From Pseudonocardiaceae bacterium (GTDB lineage: Bacteria; Actinomycetota; Actinomycetes; Mycobacteriales; Pseudonocardiaceae), in assembly GCA_009379845.1 (NCBI GenBank), contig WHSZ01000011.1:46302-110301 (forward strand): a stretch of DNA of 64,000 bases, in the 5' to 3' direction. Each line of letters starts with the position of its first letter. The stretch's first letter is position 1. Position numbers and translations under genes: made by a program. This document shows, in pieces, positions 41,859 through 48,865 of this stretch. The notes beneath the pieces were generated by a model. That model did not search any database, was not told the DNA's origin, and was given only the letters and a program-made list of their open reading frames with translations.

Positions 41859-42716
41859 TTAGTTGTCGGACGTGTTGCGTTGCTGCGCATAGTCGGCGGA
41901 TACGGCGAGCAGGATTTCGCGGGCAGCGTCGCCCTCGGCCGCTCGTTCCCACAGCTGCTGCAGGTAGCGCTCGAAGAGCTGGACATCTTCCGGATCGCTG
42001 CTGGATACCTCGGTGTTGATGAGCTCAATCGTGACGTTGTCATCCCTGATCACGAAGTTGTGCGTGGCGGCCGCCGGTAGCGGGCGCCCAAAGGGCATGA
42101 TGCCGAGGCGCAGCGTGGGCATACCTTGCAGGGCTATAAGCCGGTCGACCTGCGCGTGCATCACGGATGCGGGCGCGATGGGATGGCGCAGGGCCGACTC
42201 GGTCATCAGTAACTCGATCTGTTTGTCTGGTGCGTAAAGCGATTCCTGGCGTTGCATACGCGCCCGTACCGCCTCCTCGGTGTCGCGTGGCGAGTTGTGC
42301 AACTCGGCGAGTGACAAGAATACGTGTCGGGCATACTCAGCCGTCTGCAAAAGGCCGGGTACAAGCGCGATCGAGAAGACACGGATACGAGTTGCCGCTT
42401 CATCGTTCTTGGCGACCGATTCCTGCACCGCGCGATGGCCGACCCGTAGCTGCTGGCTCCATCGCGCCTCCTCGACGCGGATGGCGCGCAGTTCGTCGCG
42501 GAGCTCGGCGATTTCGGCTTTGGGCACGCGGAGAGCCGTGCACCACGCGACGATGTCGGAGTCCGTGACGTGTTGGCGTGCGTTCTCGATACGAGAGATC
42601 TTCGAAGCCTGCCAGTTGAGCCGCTCCGCGAGCCGTTTGCCGGACATGTCGGCGGACTCGCGAAGCAGCCGCAGCTGGTCGCCAAGCGCGATGCGGCGTG
42701 GGTTGACGTCGCTCAC
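41859..42716 (-). CDS. XRE-family regulator with DUF5753 domain (pair 2)
   Basis: A 285-residue protein. The N-terminal Cro/C1 HTH is LGDQLRLLRESADMSGKRLAERLNWQASKISRIENARQHVTDSDI, and the C-terminal DUF5753 has the hallmark ALVPGLLQTAEYARHVF and MTESALRHPI. Members include Streptomyces WhiJ-type developmental regulators. GTG start at 42716 with gaggag upstream, overlapping the preceding DUF6879 gene by 4 bases. Last gene of a five-gene operon with two similar pairs. Confidence 0.88.
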   Translation of the reverse strand: MSDVNPRRIALGDQLRLLRESADMSGKRLAERLNWQASKISRIENARQHVTDSDIVAWCTALRVPKAEIAELRDELRAIRVEEARWSQQLRVGHRAVQESVAKNDEAATRIRVFSIALVPGLLQTAEYARHVFLSLAELHNSPRDTEEAVRARMQRQESLYAPDKQIELLMTESALRHPIAPASVMHAQVDRLIALQGMPTLRLGIMPFGRPLPAAATHNFVIRDDNVTIELINTEVSSSDPEDVQLFERYLQQLWERAAEGDAAREILLAVSADYAQQRNTSDN

Positions 42717-43228
42717 GTACTCCTCGGTGCGTAGTAGTCGGCATGTCTGACCGCCTGGGGCCAAATGGCATCACGATATGCGCGGTGCCGCTCGACACTG
42801 GTGGGGTCGTCAGTGACCTCTAGGTCAGTCAGCAGCTTATCGTCGTCAAATCGCATGATCGCCACGCGTTGATCATCGAATAGGTAGAAGTCGTAAGCAG
42901 GCATGCCGAGATCACGTGCCATGCTCTGCTGGATCCACCGGATGTCCTCGCCAGCCTCAACGTTGTGCTGCGTCCCTTCGAGCATCCACCGTAGATACTC
43001 GGTCAGCGGCTCAGTAAGCATGCGGACACGCTCGAATGTCGCACCGGCAACACGGAGTCCATGAATGAAGCCGAGCCACGGACGTCTCGCCTCCTCGTCG
43101 CGCGGCAAGCCTGCGCGCCACCGTTGCAGTTTGGCTTCGTCCACGGCGTAGTGCCCCTGGCATTCCCACCGCCAGGAACTCCGCTGAAAGCTGTGGAGCA
43201 GCTCTGTGAGCCGATCGCTCGGATCCAC
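42713..43228 (-). CDS. DUF6879 family protein (pair 2)
   Basis: A 171-residue protein with the DUF6879 pattern SSWRWECQGHYAVDEAK, RVRMLTEPLTEYLRWMLEG, EAGEDIRWIQ and DFYLFDDQRVAIMRFDD. The function of the family is unknown. It occurs next to XRE/DUF5753 regulators, probably as their partner, in place of the DUF397 proteins more often seen. Its stop overlaps the regulator start. Confidence 0.82.
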   Translation of the reverse strand: MDPSDRLTELLHSFQRSSWRWECQGHYAVDEAKLQRWRAGLPRDEEARRPWLGFIHGLRVAGATFERVRMLTEPLTEYLRWMLEGTQHNVEAGEDIRWIQQSMARDLGMPAYDFYLFDDQRVAIMRFDDDKLLTDLEVTDDPTSVERHRAYRDAIWPQAVRHADYYAPRST

Positions 43229-43271
43229 TACTGGTAAGTCTCCTTCGACAGGAACCTGGAAGGCGCTGCTG

Positions 43272-44111
43272 CTATGTGAGGCTTCGCAGTTCGTCGGCTA
43301 CGCGTCGCAGGACAGCTTGGGCTTCGTCTCCTTCTGCGGCCACTTTCCAGAGGGCAGCGAGCATATCCGAGAACAGCTTGACATCGCCGGGTTCTCGGGT
43401 GGCGATCTCGGTATTGGTGACTTCGATGGTGACGAGGTCGTCGAGCATCCAGAAGCCGTGCATGACGGGTGCTGGTAGCTGTAAGTCGAGTGGGAGTATG
43501 CCGAGCCGGACGTTGCTCAGTTCAAGAAGAGATTGGAGCCGATCGAGCTGGCCGATCATCACCTCGGGCGTGGCTACCGAGTGCCGCAATGCGGCCTCAG
43601 TCATGAGCAACTCAATGTGCTTGCTCGAGTCGTAGAGGATGGTTTGTCGTTGCAGACGAGCGCGGACGGCGTCGTCGGCATCGTCCGGTGCGCCGCTGAG
43701 CCTCGAGAAGGCGGTGAATACGGCGCGAGCATAGTCCGGAGTTTGCACAAGTCCCGGCACGAGGCCGGTCTCGAAATTACGGACGTGGGTCGCGGCTTGC
43801 TCGGCCTCACCGAATGTCTGCTGCAGCACCTCGTGACCGGTGCCGGTACGGTTACGCCAGCGTGCCTGATCGAGCCGGATGCCCCGCACCTCGTCGTGGA
43901 GTGCCGCAGTGTCTTCTTTGGAGAGCCCGAGGACTTCACACCAGGTAGCCAGGTCTTGCTCGGAGATTAGCTGCTGGCCATTCTCCAACCGTGACAACTT
44001 GGACGGCTGCCAGCCAGCCGACTGCGCAAGAACTTTACCGGTGATCTTCGCGGCCTTACGAAGTTGGCGCAGTTGATCACCGAGTAGTAGAAGTCGGTCT
44101 TGTGTGGTCAC
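43272..44111 (-). CDS. XRE-family regulator with DUF5753 domain (pair 1)
   Basis: A 279-residue protein. The HTH is LGDQLRQLRKAAKITGKVLAQSAGWQPSKLSRLENGQQLISEQDL and the DUF5753 core is GLVPGLVQTPDYARAVF and MTEAALRHSVATPEVM. Clearly paralogous to the regulator at 41859. The GTG start overlaps the preceding DUF6879 gene by 4 bases. DNA targets unknown; two ttgcgcaa palindromes upstream of the operon are candidates. Confidence 0.88.
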   Translation of the reverse strand: MTTQDRLLLLGDQLRQLRKAAKITGKVLAQSAGWQPSKLSRLENGQQLISEQDLATWCEVLGLSKEDTAALHDEVRGIRLDQARWRNRTGTGHEVLQQTFGEAEQAATHVRNFETGLVPGLVQTPDYARAVFTAFSRLSGAPDDADDAVRARLQRQTILYDSSKHIELLMTEAALRHSVATPEVMIGQLDRLQSLLELSNVRLGILPLDLQLPAPVMHGFWMLDDLVTIEVTNTEIATREPGDVKLFSDMLAALWKVAAEGDEAQAVLRRVADELRSLT

Positions 44112-44644
44112 GGACTCCTCGTGGCCGTCGCGTACTGGGAATCGCGGTGCGGGATCGCAAGGGGCCAGACTAGATCACGCCACCGCTGGTGCTGGGTAAG
44201 CACCTCCGGATCGTCGGTTACTTCCGCCCCTGAAACCCCGTGCTCACCAAAATGCAGGATAGCCACACGGTCGTCATCAAAGAGGTAGAAGTCGTGCTCG
44301 GGCATGCTGATCTGACGCGCTCGGCCTTCGGTGATCCACCGGATATCCTCACCGGCCTCGATGTTGACGTGCGTGAAGCTGAACATCCACCGCAGGTACT
44401 CGGTGGGCGGCTCGGTGACCATACGCACCCGTTCGAAGGTTTTGCCTTCGGCGCGCAGCCGGCGAATAGTAGCGACCCACCCATCCATGAACGAGAGATC
44501 CTGATGCCCTTCACGCCACTGGCGTATCGGCTCCTGCTCGTCCGGCTCGTGGTACACGCCTTGGCATTCCCATCGCCACGAACTCCTGCGGTACTCCGTG
44601 CAGAGGCGGAAGAAGTCGCTCCCTGGTCCAACCCATTCGCGCAT
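44108..44644 (-). CDS. DUF6879 family protein (pair 1)
   Basis: A 178-residue protein paralogous to the gene at 42713: SSWRWECQGVYHEPDEQE, RVRMVTEPPTEYLRWMFSF, EAGEDIRWITEG, DFYLFDDDRVAILHFGEHG. Start ATG overlaps the stop of the upstream small gene by one base; its end overlaps the XRE start. Function unknown. Confidence 0.82.
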   Translation of the reverse strand: MREWVGPGSDFFRLCTEYRRSSWRWECQGVYHEPDEQEPIRQWREGHQDLSFMDGWVATIRRLRAEGKTFERVRMVTEPPTEYLRWMFSFTHVNIEAGEDIRWITEGRARQISMPEHDFYLFDDDRVAILHFGEHGVSGAEVTDDPEVLTQHQRWRDLVWPLAIPHRDSQYATATRSP

Positions 44645-44964
44645 CAGTGACCCGTTGGTATCTTCGCGGCGGCCTCAGGATCCACGGTGAAATGAGGCCG
44701 GTCTGCGTCGGCAAACGCGATCCGCTGCAAAGCTTCGATGTCGATGAAGGGCAACAACTCGGCCGGAACTTCTACCGCCGATTCGTAATCCGGCATACCG
44801 TTTCCCCTCGATCGCATCACTTCCAGCGCCGCAGGGTCGGTGACCGTGGTGCCCTGTACAACGAGGGTTCCGCGTTCTGTTACCCATACGGTCGGACATC
44901 CCTGTTGCCCAGATGTCGACCCGAGAAAGGCCGGTACAGGCGGCTGCTGTCCATCGATCTCCAT
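44644..44964 (-). CDS. Small hypothetical protein, first gene of the XRE/DUF6879 operon
   Basis: 106 residues from ATG at 44964, which has a strong ribosome-binding site (gggaggaact). It contains QQGCPTVWVTERGTLVVQGTTVTDPAALEVM and ELLPFIDIEALQRIAFADA. No family recognised; the beta-strand-rich middle resembles small proteins often placed before XRE/DUF5753 genes. Shares one base with the next start, so the operon reads as one coupled unit. Confidence 0.78.
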   Translation of the reverse strand: MEIDGQQPPVPAFLGSTSGQQGCPTVWVTERGTLVVQGTTVTDPAALEVMRSRGNGMPDYESAVEVPAELLPFIDIEALQRIAFADADRPHFTVDPEAAAKIPTGH

Positions 44965-45005
44965 AGTTCCTCCCTGATCGTTAGCCGCCAGATTCGCACA
45001 GAACA

Positions 45006-45086
45006 TTGCGCAAAGTGCATCGACCATCCAGGTGAGCCCCCGGCTAGCTGTAGTCCATTCGAGTACTATATCAGAATTTTGCGCAA
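45006..45086. promoter_or_regulatory. Two ttgcgcaa palindromes in a divergent promoter region
   Basis: The 8-bp palindrome ttgcgcaa occurs at 45006-45013 and 45079-45086, in the AT-rich gap between the XRE/DUF6879 operon (minus) and a set of small genes (plus). Spacing is 73 bp, about seven helical turns. Plausible binding sites for the adjacent regulators. Confidence 0.5.
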
Positions 45087-45270
45087 TCTTCTTGTGTCAC
45101 GAAGGCTCCGGTCGCATGCTAGGTGCCATGAGCACGGAGGAATGGCGCACGTTGCTCGTCGTACATGGGCCTAGATATCGACGGTCGCTGGGTACCGGTG
45201 GTGCCCGACTTGCTGGAGACCGGGCTACGGGCCGCAGATCGGAATTGCGGATCAGGAACGGGGCGAGTCG

Positions 45271-45525
45271 GTGATCCTGCCTGACCAGGTCAGCGCCGAG
45301 CTGATCGTCAACCTCCGGGAGGCGATCGCCCGCAAGCTGAAGACGGGACGCGTGGCCGTGACCAGCGCCGCGCAGCACGCGGACCTCGACCGGTGGCACG
45401 CGGAGACGCTCCGGACGCTCGGTACCGAGGCGCCGGATCTGCGGCGCGTGGTCCTGACCGGTCGGATGTCACTGGTTGTCGCGGAGTGGCAGCTCGCACA
45501 GCGGAAACGGTGGCGGCAGTCATGA
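45271..45525 (+). CDS. Small hypothetical protein
   Basis: 84 residues from GTG: LPDQVSAELIVNLREAIARKLKTGRVAVTSAAQHADLDRWHAETLRTLGTEAPDLRRVVLTGRMSLVVAEWQLAQ. Upstream, another frame from ATG 45165 encodes GLDIDGRWVPVVPDLLETGLRAADR and ends inside this gene. Together they read like one longer protein split by an indel near 45235-45265. Overlaps the next gene by 4 bases (ATGA). Function unknown. Confidence 0.65.
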   Translation: MILPDQVSAELIVNLREAIARKLKTGRVAVTSAAQHADLDRWHAETLRTLGTEAPDLRRVVLTGRMSLVVAEWQLAQRKRWRQS

Positions 45526-45854
45526 GCTGGTGGCGACACGCGGACGGCACGGTGACCGACCTCGACGGCACCGCGCCGATCGAAGATGACAAGCAGGACG
45601 GGACGACGATGACGATGATTGAGCGGGACCGCGAACTGCTCGCGCGGGCGAGCCTTGTCAATCAGCAGCTCGGTGCGGCCACCGTGGAGATGCTGCACCG
45701 CCAGAACGGCGGTGAGCTGCCCGCCAACGGGCTGCGAACGGTCGGCGAGCATCTCGCCCAGCTGGCCGCCGACCTGATCGCGCGCGCCGAGGAGCTGGAC
45801 GGCCGGACAACCGAGCCGGCCGTGGTGATCGACCAGGGCGAGCAGCCCAGGTAA
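45522..45854 (+). CDS. Small hypothetical protein
   Basis: 110 residues: an acidic N-terminus (WWRHADGTVTDLDGTAPIEDDKQ) then a helical part (ERDRELLARASLVNQQLGAATVEMLHRQNGGELPANGLRTVGEHLAQLAADLIARAEEL). Coupled to both neighbours (ATGA overlap before, directly abutting GTG after). No family recognised. Confidence 0.7.
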   Translation: MSWWRHADGTVTDLDGTAPIEDDKQDGTTMTMIERDRELLARASLVNQQLGAATVEMLHRQNGGELPANGLRTVGEHLAQLAADLIARAEELDGRTTEPAVVIDQGEQPR

Positions 45855-46055
45855 GTGGCCGGCCCGGATGGTGCCGACGAGTGGCCGGGACTGTTCTCTC
45901 ACCAGTTGCTGCACCGCGTCACGCCGGCCAACCGTCGCCGTATACGGCACGGCGACCGAGCCTTCGGGCTCGCCGACTGCGGCGCCGTGTGCATGCCGCC
46001 CGTCACGGCGCCGGTCGCCGAGCGGAGCCACTGTCCTCGATGCTTTCCCGTCTGA
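45855..46055 (+). CDS. Small zinc-ribbon-like protein
   Basis: 66 residues from GTG directly after the previous stop. It ends in LADCGAVCMPPVTAPVAERSHCPRCFPV, two Cys-x2/3-Cys pairs of a probable zinc ribbon. The preceding segment HQLLHRVTPANRRRIRHGDRAFG is basic. Small proteins with this pattern accompany XRE/DUF5753 genes in Pseudonocardiaceae, from memory. Last of a coupled set of small genes before the cas genes. Confidence 0.65.
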   Translation: MAGPDGADEWPGLFSHQLLHRVTPANRRRIRHGDRAFGLADCGAVCMPPVTAPVAERSHCPRCFPV

Positions 46056-46190
46056 CCCGAGAGTCCTTTGCGCCGCAATACGGTCCTTCATATCCTTGCA
46101 GTACCGCGAGTCACCAAATTGGGGACGACCTGCTCAGCCACTCAGGTCATCCTGGAATCACCCGATTTCCCTGTGGAACGAGAATTGCGA

Positions 46191-47830
46191 ATGAACGCGG
46201 ATTTGCTGCCGGCGCGGATGGTGAACGAATTCGTTTACTGCCCACGGCTCTTCTATCTCGAATGGGTGGAAGCCCGGTTCGCGGACAACGAAGACACCCG
46301 GCTGGGAAGCCAGGTGCATCGCCGCGTAGACACGGAATCGGGTGCCGTGCCGCTACCTGACGAAAGGGAGCTACGAACCGCGCGCTCGGTCACGCTGAGT
46401 TCTGAACAACTCGGCGTGATCGCAAAGCTTGATGTCGTGGAAGGTGCCGGCGGTACAGTCGTACCGGTCGACTATAAGAAGGGTTCCCCACAAGCGTATG
46501 GTGCACCGTGGCCAAGCGACGAGATACAAGTATGTCTGCAAGCATTGGTATTGCGGGACAACGGCTATCCATGTGAGCAGGCGGAGCTGTACTACGCTCA
46601 GACGCGGCAGCGGCTATCCATCCGACTCACGCAAGAGCGAGTATCCGGCGTCCGCAACGCGGTTGCGGATGCGCGCACGGTAGCCGATCGGGCAACCGCT
46701 CCGCTACCGTTGGTGGATAGTCCGAAATGTGTCAGGTGTTCACTCGTCGGATTGTGTCTGCCAGATGAGACTAATGCGCTGTTGGCGCGTCGCGAACAGC
46801 CACCGCGCCGGCTCGTACCCCTGGCTCCCGATCAGCGACCGGTGTACGTCACCGAGCCGGGATCATTTGTGGGTGTGAAAAGTGGGCGGCTAGAGATCAC
46901 CCGAAACAAGGAGAAGCTAGCGTCGTTCCGGCTCATCGACATATCGCAACTCGCGGTATTCGGTCGCGTGCAGGTAAGTACCCAAGCACTCCAGGAATGC
47001 TTCGCTCGCGACATTCCCGTGCTGTGGTTGAGCAGCGGCGGATGGCTGCACGGATTCGCTCAAGGACAGCCGTCAAAGTATGTCGAGCTCCGCCGCCGCC
47101 AAATAGCGGTACACGCACAAGCCGAAGCTGGTTTCGCCCGGCGGATGGTTGCCGGGAAGATCGCGAACTGTAGAACCTTGCTGCGACGCAATGCTCGTGG
47201 TGAAGTCGCCGATTACCTCGACGCGCTGAAGCGGCTAGCCGGCCAGGCCCAAGCTGCCGACAATTTCTCGACTCTGCTGGGGATCGAGGGGGCGGCTGCG
47301 CGCCTGTATTTCGGTGCATTTCCGGCGATGCTGGCTTCGACAGCAGACTCAATTGGCGCAAATTTCTCACATCTCGGACGGAATCGCCGCCGCCGGTCGA
47401 TCAGCTCAACGCCCTACTTTCTTTTTGCTACTCGATGCTTACCAAGGACTTGGTCGCGATAACTCTTGGCGTCGGACTTGATCCGTATCTGGGTGTTTAC
47501 CACCGCTCCCGCCACGGCCGGCCAGCATTGGCGTTAGATCTCGCCGAAGAGTTCCGGCCCTTGATCGCTGATTCCGTTGTGCTGGGCTTACTGAACAACG
47601 GTGAGATCACAGAGTCTGACTTCATGCGCCGGGCACGCGCATTCGCACTAACGGCCGACGGTCGACGTAAAGTCTTGCGTGCCTACGAAAAGCGACTGGA
47701 AACGGAAATCCGCCACCCAGTCTTTGGTTACCGGATCAGCTATCGGCGAGTGCTGGACGTGCAAGCGCGATTGGTCGCGGCCGTGATGATCGGTGAGATC
47801 CCCGAGTACACGCCCATGACCACGAGGTGA
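46191..47830 (+). pseudogene. cas4-cas1: Cas4-Cas1 fusion, one frameshift in the Cas1 part
   Basis: Read across one missing base near 47386-47400, it encodes 546 residues. The N-terminal Cas4/RecB-like nuclease has PARMVNEFVYCPRLFYLEWVEARF, VVPVDYKKG and cysteines in CVRCSLVGLCLP. A complete Cas1 integrase follows, starting YVTEPGSFVGVKSGRLEITRNKEKL and ending AVMIGEIPEYTPM. The frame changes between NRRR and VDQLNALLSFCYSMLTKDL. Cas4-Cas1 fusions belong to adaptation modules of type I-G (I-U) and V-B. The fusion selects spacers beside a PAM and inserts them. The broken frame would remove most of the Cas1 catalytic half. Confidence 0.88.
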
Positions 47831-47834
47831 CGTG

Positions 47835-48122
47835 ATGGCGCGAAGGCGCTACTTGATCGCTTATGACATCGCCGACCCGAAACGGCTACGTCGCGTCTGC
47901 ACGCTCATGGAAGATCACGGAGAAAGACTGCAGTATTCGGTCTTCCTGTGCGATCTGACAATTGCCGAACGTGCGGAACTCGACTCGGCGGTAACGGACG
48001 TGTTGAACTTGAACGAGGACAGCGTAGTCCAGATCGATCTCGGCGATGCAGCGGCGCCGGCCCGAATACGCTCGCTTGGTCGGTCTCGCCGGTTACCCGA
48101 AACTGGACCAAAGATCGTCTAG
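47835..48122 (+). CDS. cas2: CRISPR-associated Cas2
   Basis: A 95-residue ferredoxin-fold protein: RRRYLIAYDIADPKRLRRVCTLMEDHGERLQYSVFLCDLTIAERAELDSAV. The aspartate after the first strand (AYDIADPKR) and the QYSVFLCDL strand are typical. It bridges Cas1 dimers in the integration complex. ATG at 47835 or GTG at 47832, 4 bases after the cas1 stop. Confidence 0.93.
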   Translation: MARRRYLIAYDIADPKRLRRVCTLMEDHGERLQYSVFLCDLTIAERAELDSAVTDVLNLNEDSVVQIDLGDAAAPARIRSLGRSRRLPETGPKIV

Positions 48123-48296
48123 TCACTTTGCGAGCGGTGAGGTGCGAGCTCAACTCCCGGAAAGCGCTCGCACGCAGGTCAGATGCACAGTATGCCACCA
48201 ATTGCGGACTTCGAGGACACGCCCTCGACAGTCACTCGGCACCGCTCGAATCAGCTTTGTATCCTTGCAGCTCACTGGGCACGTTTTCGGCGAGCC
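48123..48296 (+). promoter_or_regulatory. CRISPR leader region
   Basis: 174 bases between cas2 and the first repeat, with no credible gene. Placed on the side of the intact repeats and opposite the degenerate one, so it is the probable leader that drives transcription and directs spacer insertion. Confidence 0.6.
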
Positions 48297-48473
48297 CTGA
48301 CTCCGGTCAGAAGGACCGGACTCCATTGCGGCGGTCCAACCGATCGCCTCTACTCGGGGTCGTCTACTGACTCCGGTCAGAAGGACCGGACTCCATTGCG
48401 GATCGATGTCGGACAGCATGGTCTGGTGGATGTGCTCCCTGACTCCGGTCGCCAAGCCCCGGCTCCGCGATGG
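48297..48473 (+). CRISPR. Three-repeat CRISPR array (two spacers)
   Basis: Two identical 35-bp repeats at 48297-48331 and 48367-48401 and a diverged third at 48439-48473. The repeat contains the hairpin ccggtc-agaag-gaccgg. Spacers are 35 bp (48332-48366) and 37 bp (48402-48438). The degenerate last repeat marks the leader-distal end. No effector genes of any type lie in the window. Confidence 0.85.
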
Positions 48474-48567
48474 GGCGTTCTGCGGTCAATTTCGCCGACC
48501 GCGAAAAAGGTTAGCTGGAAGCGAACCTGGGTTGCGGGGTGCGTGGTGGCGCGATGGGCTGGTTGAC

Positions 48568-48810
48568 ATGAGCGATCCGAAATCGGCCCTCGTCTTGCAC
48601 GTGCCGGGGACGTCCCAACCGCTGATGTTCGCGCTGTCCCCAGAACAAGCAGAAAACGTGCGCGGCGAGCTCGATCAGTTTGTCGCGTTCGGCAAAACGA
48701 AAACCATCCACACCGCGGACGAGTCCTCGGTCGTCATCAATTTCGCGCACGTGGTCACCGCACACATCGACCAGGTGCCACCGCTCGCCACCGTCTACGG
48801 CGACCCGTAG
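48568..48810 (+). CDS. Small hypothetical protein
   Basis: 80 residues from ATG at 48568: SALVLHVPGTSQPLMFALSPEQAENVRGELDQFVAFGKTKTIHTADESSVVINFAHVVTAHIDQVPPLATVYGDP. A compact alpha/beta protein; no family recognised. It sits between the CRISPR array and the terminator-like element before glfT2. Confidence 0.65.
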   Translation: MSDPKSALVLHVPGTSQPLMFALSPEQAENVRGELDQFVAFGKTKTIHTADESSVVINFAHVVTAHIDQVPPLATVYGDP

Positions 48811-48817
48811 CGCAAAC

Positions 48818-48865
48818 GCTCGTGAGTCTTTTTCGGGGTTATAGCACCCAAAAAGACTCACGAGC
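48818..48865. repeat. Palindromic element B / bidirectional terminator
   Basis: gctcgtgagtcttttt and aaaaagactcacgagc form a perfect 16-bp stem with a 16-base loop containing ttatagcaccc. It reaches the glfT2 stop codon from the other side. The T-run at the stem edge makes it a strong terminator. Same family as elements at 35.0 kb and 57.4 kb. Confidence 0.85.

Noticed and set aside
48439..48473. Third CRISPR repeat treated as chance similarity
   Set aside because: I first set it aside because half the positions differ, but spacing (72 bp), the preserved ctgactccggtc start and the ccgg stem remnant fit a degenerate terminal repeat, so it was kept in the array.
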